From Aphelocoma coerulescens (lineage: Eukaryota > Chordata > Aves > Passeriformes > Corvidae): DNA of 64,000 nucleotides. The translations under genes and the position numbers were made by a program. The stretch lies in assembly GCF_041296385.1 (NCBI RefSeq), contig NC_091013.1, positions 13,114,001 to 13,178,000 of the forward strand, written 5' to 3'. The notes beneath the pieces were generated by a model. The model was not told where the DNA came from and searched no databases. It saw only the letters and a list, made by a program, of their open reading frames with translations. Position 1 is the first letter of the stretch, and the number at the start of each line of letters is the position of its first letter. This document shows, piece after piece, positions 39,401-50,440 of this stretch.

Positions 39401-40537
39401 GACTACAGGTGGCAAAGGAAAGAGACACGGTACCAGGAATGCAGCCTTGGCTGGATTATCCCCACGAGGGACATTATGGTGGTACTGACACACACATGGT
39501 GTCTTCAGCCCCCATTTCTCCAGAGTCCTGGTAGCAGATCAGCTGTCAACAAAATGGAGCAATCACAGAACAGAAAGTTTGCATCTCCCAGGATAGAGCA
39601 GGATACAGCAGGCATGGTTTCCTGAACCCAGTGACAATGGGTAAGAGGGAAGAGGGAAATTTTCAGAGCTTTTGATTGTATTCCTAAACTTTAAAGCTAG
39701 AATCCACATCAGTGGGGGGTTTTACATGTGCTGTGCACATGCAGATAATGAAAATCCTGATGTTATCAAATGGGAGTGGTGATGAGAAACTGCCACACAG
39801 CTGGATGAAAACAGAGCCACATCTGGCGCATGCAGGGCAAGGATGCTTCTGAGTAGCAAGTGTTTGGGCTAGCCTGAGCTAGAGCTCGAGGGGCTTGAGA
39901 TCTGGATAAAGGCCTGATTCAGCAAGCAGACAGTAGTAGTGAAAAATGGAGGTTACTGCAGAAGGAGACTTGTTGCTTCCTTAAGAAGTAGAGGAATGGT
40001 GCTCATGCACTTAGAGAGAAGAATTATGTGGGAGTAGAGTAGGGCAGAGTAGAAAATGTGCAAGAAAAATGGTATCATGGGGAAGATACAACAGAAAGAA
40101 GAAAAAGCTCACAAAGAAAAAAAATGCTAGTTTTTTGCCATATTTTAAAGCGTCCTACATTTTCCAGGTACAAGAAGGATACATAAAAATGAGAAAAATT
40201 GTCTTTATGTTTCAGAACCTCACTAGCAGTTCGTCTCTCCTCTCCAAGAATATACCTTACCACCAACCAAAGTGCTTTCTGAAAGTCCTCCTTTCTGAAA
40301 ATTCAATTTATCTTCAGTGAAGAAACCACAGAAGATGTCCTAAGGCAGTCCAACCAGATATTTTAGGTCAAGCCAGTGCCAAAAGAAAATTGTAGTGTAG
40401 GACCATCTTATCTAGCAGGATCATTTTGAGGGTTGATTAAGATATATTTTCATGTTAGCTTGAAAACGGGAATCTGTCATTAGGTTGATATGTCCAAATA
40501 TATGCATTTAAATAAATGTCATGATTTTTACAAATCA
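33421..40537. other. AT-rich non-coding stretch
   Basis: No gene is recognised. It contains a TCA/GTT trinucleotide run at 37949-37993, 14 A at 38941-38954, and one exon-like spot at 35124-35246, which is described as a finding. The part at 37380-37530, with several AATTAG and TAATAAA motifs, looks like ordinary AT-rich intergenic or intronic DNA. Confidence 0.5.
37949..37993 (+). repeat. Trinucleotide run (TCA)n then (GTT)n, imperfect
   Basis: Four to five TCA units are followed by GTTGTTGCTGTTGTTGTTATT and TTTATTATT. It is a short imperfect microsatellite. Confidence 0.75.
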
Positions 40538-40730
40538 GAAAGTGTCTTGGTTCTCACTGGGATAGAATTCCTTTTCTTCCTAGTAGCTGGTCCAGTGCTG
40601 TGTTTGGGATTTAGGATGAGAACAAGGCTGATAACACACTGATGTTTTGGTTGTTGTTTAGCAGTGTTTACACTAAGTCAAGGGCTTTTCAACTTCTCAC
40701 CCCACCCTGCCAGCAAGGAGGCTGCAGGGC

Positions 40731-41689
40731 TGTTACAATCCAGCTTAAACCCAGAAAAGCAAAGCAAGCTAAGCCTCTGTGCATAAACCAGAAAGAACTT
40801 AGAAGGTCCAAAATATTTCCAGAAATGAGATTAAAACCAAACGAGGTTAGATGTTGATGCCAAAAAATGGATGTATTTTATTTAATAATAAAAGAGGTAA
40901 AGAGAAGGGAAGAGAAAAGAAAGAGAGAAAGAAATGGAAAAAAGAAGTGTGCATGGGGGGTGGGGGAACAGGGAGAGGTGACAGGGGTTAGGTGGAAGCA
41001 TATCACCCATCCAAGGGTCCCAATGACATCTCGTTGCTCCCCTCCATCTGGTCTGCTGGTGGTGAGGGTCCCCCATGGCTGCCGTGGCCACGCCGCCACA
41101 CGCCAAAGAGTGCAGATCCCGTGGATTAATATCCGCTGTGGGCCAGGCGGGAACGCCCTCGTGTCTCCCTTGCAGGGGCCGGCTTGACACTGTCCCTTGC
41201 AACACTGAGGGTCTGTTGCACCATCTCTGGTGTCTGGTGCAGGCTCTGGGGACCCCTTTGAGGGGGGCCCTGTGATGGGCCATGTCACCCCTTCTGCTGT
41301 GGATGAGCTTCCCCCCCCCGGTGAGGACCCCTCAGCTGGGCTCCTCTGCACAGTGGAGGATGGGCAGTCACTGCATCTCTGACCAGAGGCTTTTCCCAGA
41401 CACCCAAAGCCTCTCCTCCCTCCACCCTTTGGTTCAGGGTCTGTGTGAGCCTGGCAGCTGATAGCCCTGGGGCTGTGGTCTCCACCTTGGAGGTGTTAAG
41501 GCTGTGCTTTGTGAATGTCCCCAGCCCTGAGTTGTTACTTTATCTTATCTTCATCAGTGAGTGGTGTAAGGCCTCAGTCAGGGCCCCATTCAGGGTGTGG
41601 CAGTCTTCTCTGCAGCTTTTGTAATACAGTTTTAAAAGTCCTTCAAGAAAATGTTTAAGTCATAAATTATAATATTTCAGTCTCTGACA
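40731..41689 (-). mobile_element. Second LTR nested inside the ERVL LTR (5-bp TSD)
   Basis: This 959-bp element has TG...CA ends (TGTTACAATC at 40731, TCTCTGACA to 41689) and a perfect 5-bp duplication AGGGC at 40726-40730 and 41690-41694. The duplicated bases come from the host LTR. Orientation is minus: read that way it begins TGTCAGAGACTGAAATATT, and the poly(A) signal AATAAA (TTTATT on plus, 40877-40882) lies near its far end, followed by a U5 of about 150 bp. Its middle is CpG-rich around 41075-41180. Overlapping frames of 106-157 codons on both strands here are composition effects. No internal viral sequence is seen, so it is also a solo LTR. Confidence 0.92.
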
Positions 41690-41764
41690 AGGGCACAAGG
41701 AGCTGGGAGGGGACACAGTCAGGACAGCTGACCCCAGCTGGACAAAGGGATGTTCCACACCATA

Positions 41765-41787
41765 TGATGTCATGCCCAGTGTATAAA
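41765..41787 (+). promoter_or_regulatory. ERVL LTR core promoter: CRE-like site and TATA box
   Basis: TGATGTCA (41765-41772) is one base away from the palindromic CRE TGACGTCA, with the change at the central CpG. A TATAAA follows at 41782-41787. Both lie in the second half of the split LTR, so the core promoter is intact although U3 is separated by the nested insertion. Confidence 0.55.
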
Positions 41788-42075
41788 TTAGGGTGAAAGG
41801 TGGCTGAGAGTGGCTGCTCGGGAAATGGACGGGGATCACTCAGCAGGTGGTGAGCAGTTGCATTGTGCAGCACTTGCTTTTGTAATGTAATTAATTTATC
41901 AGTAGAAGGAGGAGTAATAGTAGTCTTTTTCTTTCCATTTCTGTGCTATTAAACTGCCTTTATCTCACCCCAGGATTTTTTTGTCCCCAGTTCTCTCCCC
42001 CATCCCACTGGGGAGACAAGTGAGCAAGCAGCTGTGTGGGATTTAACTGTCTGCATGTTAAACCACAGCAGAAAG

Positions 42076-43174
42076 TTTGACAGCTCTCACTGGATATTCC
42101 TACATCAATTTTTAGATGTCTAATTTAAAAATTAAAAAAAAAACTACACACACATAAAATACAATTTTTCAGGAGTCTTGACCAGAAAGCATAATACAAA
42201 TGCTCTGTTTATTATCTGTCACTCTTTTTAAAGGGTTCATTTTTTATTTGCTTTCCGTTTTCATGGGCTAATGCTAAGCAACTATGGAAAAAAATATTTT
42301 AAATTCTGTTTCAAAAACCTTTATAAATCTTATTTTTAGTCTACACATGCAAAAGAAGAGTTTGCACACCTGTCCACTCTTGGAGTGATATGGCCAAATT
42401 ATAATTCAGCAAGCAGGTCAGAAAAATAAATATAAGACTAGGAGATACCAGAAGCATTTAATGACAAACATAAGAACATTCTGAAATACTCTTGGACTTA
42501 CTGTGAGAGTAAGCCTAATACTTTTAATAATTTATTCATTCTTAATTACATATTCATGTGCTGTAGAAATCTACCTTGATCAGTAATCTCTTTCCTTGAA
42601 GTAAATTAATACCTTGTTAAGTGGGCTCCTTCTACAGCAAAGACCCGACCTTGCGTGTCCTGAGCGTTGTGGCAGCCAGAGAAAAGCTTGGGTACATCTT
42701 GTCATTTACTCAACCAGTCTCTTAAGCACCTGCCAGGAAGAATAACTATACAAAACACAAGCAGATGTTCAAGGGAGGGTACTAAAGAAAGAAAGAAACA
42801 ACAAAAAAAGCAAATATTTGATGAGGAAATGAAAACATAGGAAGTTGTGAGTATGAAATCTCATTTCCCTCTGAGACACTGAGAGCAAAGGACATTGGAT
42901 TTATGCCTAAATCCCCATAAATCTCAAGGACTGCAATCAAACCAGAACATGGCCAGAGCACAAGGGGAGCCCTTGTACGCTGTGCACCCCTTTCATGAAC
43001 ATCCTTCCCATCTTCAGGAGCGATACTGGAAAAGTGCCTGGAGAAAAGTAGTACCAGCCAGGGGACCGAGCTTCACCAAGGGTGGCTCAATCATACTCTC
43101 TTCCATTGAAGCAGTGAGAAAACCTGAGATAAGATTTTTTTGTTCTTTGCTTTTGACAGATTTAATGTAGTTAC
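42076..43174. other. AT-rich non-coding stretch
   Basis: No gene or repeat recognised. A short region at 42895-43170 opens 91 codons on plus but does not look like CR1 coding sequence and has no known match. Confidence 0.45.
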
Positions 43175-43653
43175 ACATGACCCAAACCTGCTGGAATGGG
43201 TCCAGAACAGGGCCACAAAGATCATCAGAGGGATGGATGGAAAACCTCTCCATCCAAAGACAGGCTGAGAGAGTTGGGGTTGTTCAGTCTGGAAAAGAAA
43301 AGGCTTCAGGGAGAGCTGCAACCTTCCAGTACCTTAAAAGCTTGCTTATAAAAAAGAGGGAGGGGGATTTTTTTTATGGTCAGATAGTGACAGGACAAGG
43401 GGCACTGGTTTTAAACTGAAAAAGGGCAGGTTTAATTTAGATATTAAGAAGAAATTCCTTACTCAGAGGATGGTGAGACACTGCCCAGAGAGGCTGTGGA
43501 TGACTCATCTCTGGAAGTGTTCAAGGCCAGGCTGGATGGGGCCCTTAGCAATCTGATCTAGTGAGTGGCATTGCTGCCCATGGTGGGGAGGTTGGAATAG
43601 ATGAACTTTAAGATCCCTTCAAATCCTAACCATCCTATGATTCTATGAATCTG
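43175..43653 (+). mobile_element. CR1 LINE fragment (3' end of ORF2 and 3' tail)
   Basis: A 5'-truncated CR1 copy. Its translation in broken frames shows the C-terminal part of the CR1 ORF2 protein: LEWVQNRATKIIRG near 43190, SDRTRGTGFKLKKGRFNLDI near 43390, and a piece like the usual ERLW...LEVFKARLDG stretch near 43490. The element ends with the CR1 tail CTATGATTCTATGAATCTGTGA at about 43635-43653. Stop codons and frameshifts show that it is dead. The start is approximate. Confidence 0.9.
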
Positions 43654-46600
43654 TGATAAACCCAATACTGGCCCCTATTCCTCCTTTGCATGAGTCTGGT
43701 GTCTAGGGAGCACTTGGATTATGAATTCTTCCTGGCTGAAACACACTCAGGCCACACATCCAACAGACCAGAGCAGGAGACAGGAGCCCGTGACCAGGTG
43801 ACACAAGCCTGTGCCCCACAAGGTATGTCACCACCAGCCCTGCATACCTGTGTACCTCACCCACCTGCTTTTGCAGGCTGTAACAGCCACCAGCTGCAGA
43901 ACTGACCCTTGCACACTGGGCAGAACCTCAGAAATAATCACATGCGACCAAAACCTAAAAATACAAAGTAGAAAATCTTGGTTAAGGCCACCTGCAGACT
44001 TCCATAACATAATTCATAATACAATTCTGAGTCATCAGTCACCACTCTTTTGTATAGTCCAAACAAGAATGTTGTTTCTAACTTGATTGTGGCAACCAAA
44101 GGTCAAATTATCTTTGGCTGACAGAATGGACACGTCACTTGAGGAAATAAGTACTTAAATCACATCGTGATGGCAGTTTTGGGGATCAACATGCCTCAGG
44201 ATCTGAAGCAGAACCCAGAGCTTTCTTGTTTCTATGTAACATCTTCTAAATAAATTCTAGGGGAAGGTTGCTTTCCTTTAAGGTGATCTGAAAGTTATTA
44301 AGGCCCATTCTGAGCTCTCTTCTATATTGAAAGAAAAAAAGCATTGGTGTTTCATTAGGTTAAACAAGGTGTAAAGGAGTGCAGAGTCAATTCCTTGGCT
44401 TTGTGAGTGTCAGACAACTTCACGCTTGAGAGGCATGAAATTAATGATTAATTAGTTCATTCACTCATTCAAAAGTATCCAAAGGGAAACAGGTACCTAA
44501 GTCTCTGTAATGCACAGTATAATGAAACAGCTCCTGCTCTACTCAACGCCAGACTACAGCCCCAAGGACCACCTGAGGACTTATTTCCTCCATATCCCTC
44601 CAAGGACTCTTCAGCTAAGCTGCCCTATCAGTCTGTCAGAAAGCTGCCAAACATAGGCCATCAAAACATGTGATAGCTGCTACTCTATCCTGGCATCAGC
44701 CAAGACTGGGAAAAGAGGAAAAGCTTAAGAAAAGCCCTTGCACATGCAAAGGACAGTTGGGTCTATGCTGCACCTACCAAACCTGCAAAGGAAATGCTGC
44801 TATTTGACTGCATTACTATAAATCTTCCAAGGCTTTTAGGGAATGCCTTTGCCCATATTCACACCCTGGCTCATTGGGATAGCAGAGAACTGTAATGCTT
44901 ATTTGGGAGATAATTGTAGCTGTCTCTAAACAGTGTTTTTTAACTGTCAGCTTGAAAATTTTCAGGTGCTGATTTAGGGGGAAATCTCTTCTGGCAAAAT
45001 GGTTTTATTGTCTTCCACAAAAGAAGGGAACCCTGTTCTGAGGTAATGGTTCTAAAAGCTTTTCAAAAATCCTTTCACTCCTTCCCTCCCAGCCTTTTTT
45101 TAGATATATAGCATTCAATCTGAAAAACTTCTGTAATGGAAACTGGTGCTCTCAGGTGTAGCATAATTTATAGTAACAAAATTTATATTTTCTGTTGAAC
45201 TAGCAGCCTCTTAAAAGCTGATTGGAATATAGGAAGTTAGAACAAATATGGAAGAAGACCAAATACATATGATGGAAAAGTATTGCCTATAGCAGATTTA
45301 CTACTTCTACACTTGTATCTTGTAAAAGAAAGTGCCTTATTTCTTCTTTTCTACAAATTCACCGTAATAATTTTTCTCATTATTTTCATGAGGCAAGTCG
45401 TCCATCATTTTCACAGTATAAACAAAACACAATATCATTTAGTTATATATTTTAATGGCACTGACATTTAATAGAACCTTTTCTAAAATAGTTTCTGTCC
45501 AATATCCCTGTTGGTGTCTTGTTCAAATACTGCCCATCCCTCCATTTGAATAAAAGGTCCCGAGACCTATTTATCTTCCATTAATCACTTTCATTCTGAT
45601 GAAACTTTTTTTTCTGCCACATTAAGCACCACTCCAACCACACCTCCAGGCTCTCCCTTCCTTTCAGTCCAAGTCCAAATCTGAATCCTACTTCCCATCT
45701 TAGGTCTGGACTAAGACCCCACTTCTGACCCACAACACAAATGTTCTCTGAGCACAAATCTCTTGGCTGTCCTAACCTTCATTTGAAGGTCCATTTCCAA
45801 CTCCACTCCCAACAACCATACCTCTAGTCTCTTTTACTGGACTCTAACCCTAATTGTACTTTCCAGCTCAGGTTCTTTGTAGCATGTGACCCACAGGGGT
45901 CTAGTTTTCATGAAAGAATTTACCCATTTAGTACTGAATTTATGTCCAGTAATCAGAACTAAATATTAACAGTCTCAGTTTTGACTTCCCTTCCAGAAGG
46001 TCATGTTTATTCAACTTCTGAGCTGAGAAAAATTTTTACTACCATATCATTAATTATGAACAAACTCTGCCTTAACTTGAGCAATTAATAAAACTCAGGC
46101 TTGACCATCTGTGAAATTCTGCTAATAGGCATCATGTCAAGCAATTATCCTTTAGACTAGCTAATCTAGGAGATTCTGTTGTAGCTGCAACTCTTAAAAC
46201 ATTTTAAAATAAACAGCAATATACTAACCACAGGCCAAAAACTCTAGTGGAGGTACATCAATTTATACTTGCATAAATTGCTCTAATTTTACCATGGAGA
46301 AATTAGAGAGAAACTTCAGAATCTTGGAGGCCATATAATGGCAGTATTCACAGTTGTCTGAAGGTGAATAAAAAATAATGAAGAGAGAAAGTGAAAGACA
46401 TTACCTAGCCTTAAAAAGCTGCCATTGTTTCTAAGGTTAGAAAATGACTTCTGGTACCTATACTGCAGTAGAAGAATCAAGGGAGAGACCAAATACGTGA
46501 GTCAACATAAAACAAGTAAAAATCATCTTCATTGAAAACATAGGAATGTCCAATTTAAGGAAAAAAATTGGACTATATATAGCAGGAGCTGCCTTAGAGA

Positions 46601-49334
46601 ATGTCAAAAAGTCTCTAAAATTGTCACCTGTTTGGGCACATGTAACAGTCAAATACTCAGGTGTGAAGGTTTTCTAGTTTCAAGCTAGCCACTGCCTCAA
46701 GTTAGCCTTCATATGTGCAGAGACTGGCTGGCATGTTCCAGCAGCACAAGAGGAATTCATGGATTAGGTGTGCTGGGTGTGCATAGACCTGAGACCCACC
46801 TGCACCACAATTTTAAGTAAAGACCAGACTTTATTTTCATATTTATTACTCATCATTTAAGTCCCATAGGTCTTGTCACAATAAGTGCTTTATTATCAGC
46901 AGCCTTTTCTACAACTCTCCAAGTGAGGCTTCCTTTCAATAACCTAAAGATGAAAGAATCCTCTCAAATTCAAGTGATCTGTTCAATGTATATCTTCATT
47001 TGTTAGTTTTCCATTTTCTGCCATTGGCTAAGTAGTCCAATGTCCCAGATTGCTCTTTTTCTTACTTAGTAGAATTCATTTTTTTTCATTATTATTACAT
47101 TATATAGCTATTTTATGTGTATATAAGGCTGCTTTATGTGACAGTATATGTCCTTGCAACTCTTTGTTTGCTTTCTTTGCATCTCTGAAAAGGGGAAGAA
47201 CAAGAATAGAAAGTTTGGAAATCATTATCTGAAAGTTACAGCAAAGAAACCAGGTTTCTTTTCTGATGAGGTTATGAAATAGCTGCAGACGATAAGAGTA
47301 AATTAAATTAGCATTGGCATTATCTGATTCCAACTCTAAGGTGGAATAGATTAACCAAGCTCTTGAAATCTCCATCAGTCCCACCAATTTTTTAATTTGA
47401 ACAATATAGTTTAATTTCATTTATCATCAAAATCTTCACTGTGTCAATGACAGAAAACAGTGCAACTAGAACCCCTTTTTGGAATCCCCTTTCCAAGACA
47501 CACACACACACTTTTTAGTGACACTAATTCATACAGTTTTCTGATAGAGTGTCTAACTCTCAATATTAAAGCTCACTATTCACCAATGGCATGTAAGCTA
47601 ACAGCTAATTTTAGGGAAATTCCCAAAGTTTAAATTATGGTCATAAGGACTCATGCTCTAAAAATCTTTGGATACTTTTGAAAATCCTTGCCTTAATTTT
47701 CATTCCTGCAGTGTCGCAGTGACATCCAGTGGTCAGTAGGATTACTCTTAAATTGGGCTCCGACCCTACCAAAATTCAAGGACGTCCTTGCCTATGTATA
47801 CTATAAGATGATTCATGTGCTTCATGCCTGCAGGTTTTCACAGAACTGGTGCTTGATTAAGCACTGGGTCAGCATTTGAAAAAGTCATGAGGACTGTCAG
47901 AGGCAAAAGGAAGGTTCCTTGTATTTCTTTGTTATGGAACGCTCTCCTTCCATAACTCCCTCTGTCCAGGATTCTTGATGAGCTGAAATTGTTTAAGGCT
48001 GCTCCCAAATTTATGTCCTCCTGCTGATAAAAAGAGCAATTAATCTGATGTTTGTACTGTAGCAGCAGCCTGGAGGCCTACCCTGATATATTTAGACCAA
48101 GACAAGGACTCAGGTCACTCACGTCCTGAGGTTCTGCACCAAACACAGGTTAAAAAGGAAAAAAACACAACAGAAAAACCAAACCAGCAATATCAACTAC
48201 AAGACTAGGAGTTTTGTGTGTGGGAGAGAGAGAGAACCGTATTAAAAAGCCCTAAACAATGCAGAACAGAATCCCACAAAAGAATTCTCTTAAAACAATC
48301 ACATAAGAGGTAGTAAAGGCTTCAGTTTACACTCCCCTCTGGGACTTTACCACTGAATCTTCAGAAGAAACAAATAAGATAAAGTAACCTGTAGGTGAGA
48401 AGGGGCTCCAGATGTCAAAGAATGTGATAGGATAGATGATAATAATAAACCCCAGTGTGCCATGTCAGAAGTCACAACAAAGGTGTCCTGTGAAGGGAGC
48501 AATTAAACTCCAGCTGGCAAAGTCAGGCTGCTCATATTATGCCATACTGCTCATGTTAAGCCCTTCTCCTTCTCCCAGGCTGACAGCAGAAGCCAGAGGC
48601 ACTCCACAGCACCAAAAAAAAGAGACAGCTATCAGTGTGATATAAGAGATTAAAGCTACCAGATATACTCACATTACCAGAGATAAGTTTTATTTTTCAG
48701 TATAATCATAATAGCACAACCTTTCCTACACTCAGTGCTTATGCTGCTGTGGGAAATATTTGTGCTTATTTATTTTTTTAATTATTTCTTCTGAAATATT
48801 GTTTATTGACAAAGCTGGGATGAGTGATTTGGTTTAGAAGACATTCTGCAGAGGGGACAGGAGGAGAGATGATCAACATCTTAGGAAAAATGTTAAAGAG
48901 ACTTTATAGTAGGGATGGGGAAAATGAAGTGGGATAGAGGGAGGGACAGGCTGGAGATATGATCTCTGCTGTTGGAGGAAGAAAAGGAAGAAAACAGTTG
49001 TGATGGTAGAAGTGAGATTTGGGCTTACAGACCAGAAGGAGTGAAAAAGAAAGGCAGGGTGGGCATCTTGAATAGCTGAAAATATCATGATTGGGAAAAT
49101 GAATCCACATAAATGGAGAAAGAAAGAAAGGAGGGAAGAAGGAAAACCAGTGCAGAAGCAGAATATGCAAAAACAGTATAACTTTGAGAAGAAAAAAAAA
49201 TAGAACTTATTCTGAGAAATGTATATTATTTCAGAACATGAATAGAGTAAGAAACATGGAAACACGGCATGAAAAAGATCTAGGTTCATATGGATTTTAT
49301 AGACTATATGATGTTAGAGAAAGACTGAGTAAGG
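43654..49334. other. AT-rich non-coding stretch
   Basis: No recognisable exon or repeat. A CA run of about 14 bases lies near 47497. Open frames reach 138 codons on minus (48873-49289), where the plus strand is purine-rich (GAAAGAAAGGAGGGAAG near 49120); this is a composition effect. Confidence 0.5.
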
Positions 49335-50440
49335 AATCCTAGGTAGAACCACAAAAATGTTGAGGTTGGGAGTGACCTCTGGACGTGACGGCTCAACCAC
49401 CTGCTCAAGCATGCCCACCTAGGGATACCTGCCCAGGACCATGTACAGACAGCTTTTGGTATCTCCAAGGAGGAAGATTTCACAGCCTCTCGGGGCAACC
49501 TCTGCTCAGTCTCCTTCACAGTAGTAAAAGTGATTCCTCATGTTCAGAGGGAGTTTCCTGTGTTTCAGTGTGTGCCCATTGCCTCTGATCCTGTCACTGG
49601 GCACCACTGAATAGTGCCTGGTCCCGTTCTCTTTGCACCCTCCCTTCAGGTATTTCTACACATTGAGATTTTCCACCAAGACTTTGTTCTCTAAGCTGAA
49701 CCATCCCATCTCCCTCAGTCTCCCCACAGAATGTCACTGTCTCTTGAACATGGAGCCCTGAACTGGACACAGCACTCCAGGTGTGGCCCACCAGTGCTGA
49801 CAGAGGAGGAGGATCCCTCAACCTGTTGTCAATGCTCTGCCTGCAGCAGACAAGGATCCCATTCATCCTCCTTGCAGCAAGAACACATTGGGGGCTGATG
49901 TTCAACTTGGTGTTCACCAGGATCCACAAGTTCATTTTTGTCAAGCTTATTTCCAGCTGAGCAGCCCCCAGCATATACCGGTGCCTTGGGTTGTTTTCCC
50001 CAGGTGCAGGACTGCATTTTTCCTTGTTGAACTCCATGAGGTTCCTGTCATGCCATTTCTGCAGTCTGATGAGGCCCCTCTGGATGGCAGCACCTACCAG
50101 CCACTCCCCCCGGCTTTCTGTCATCTTCAAACTTACTGAGGGCACAATCTTCCCCATCATTAACAAAGATCTTAAACAGGACTGGACCCAGTATTGACCC
50201 CTGGATTACACTGATGGTTACTGGCCTCCAATTTCATGCCACTGATCATCACCCACCCCCTCAGTTTATAATCCTCCTCACCATTTGTTCATCCAACCCA
50301 TACTTCATCAGCTTGTCTGTGAGGATCTTATGGGAGACTTTACTGAAATCAAGGTCGGCAACATCCTCTGCTTTCCCCTCATCTACCAAACCAGACATTT
50401 CATCATAGAAGTTTACCAAGATGGTCAAGCAGGAGTTATT
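49335..50440 (-). mobile_element. CR1 LINE fragment with part of the reverse transcriptase
   Basis: A minus-strand, 5'-truncated CR1 of about 1.1 kb. Read from 50440 downward it shows the reverse transcriptase region: VADLDFSK followed directly by VSHKIL, so the usual AFDT-type residues between them are missing. Then come [24 protein letters not shown], and FEDD where CR1 normally has the catalytic FADD box. After a frameshift, 49594-50166 is an open frame of 190 codons covering the C-terminal part ([32 protein letters not shown]). The 3' part ends at about 49335, where GTTGAGGTTGGGAGTGACCTC matches the CR1 3' untranslated region. The loss of the catalytic residues and the frameshifts make it inactive. 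Confidence 0.92.

Larger units (their letters stand above)
40543..42070 (+). mobile_element. Bird ERVL-type solo LTR, split by a nested LTR
   Basis: The LTR begins TGTCTTGGTTCTCACTGGG and ends AACCACAGCA. It is flanked by a perfect 5-bp duplication GAAAG at 40538-40542 and 42071-42075. It is of the widespread bird ERVL LTR type as I recall it, with TAGCTGGTCCAGTGCTGTG near the start, a CRE-like TGATGTCA at 41765-41772, a TATAAA at 41782-41787, ATTAAA as a poly(A) signal at 41948-41953 and a CCCCCATCCCACTGGGG block near the end. Positions 40731-41689 are a later insertion and 41690-41694 its duplicated target. Without these the LTR is 564 bp. No internal viral genes are present. Confidence 0.93.

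Noticed and set aside
40867..41485. Overlapping frames of up to 157 codons
   Set aside because: They lie inside the nested LTR at 40731-41689 and are open on both strands because of composition.
49594..50166. 190-codon minus-strand frame as a host gene
   Set aside because: It is the C-terminal part of CR1 ORF2 in an inactive LINE copy.
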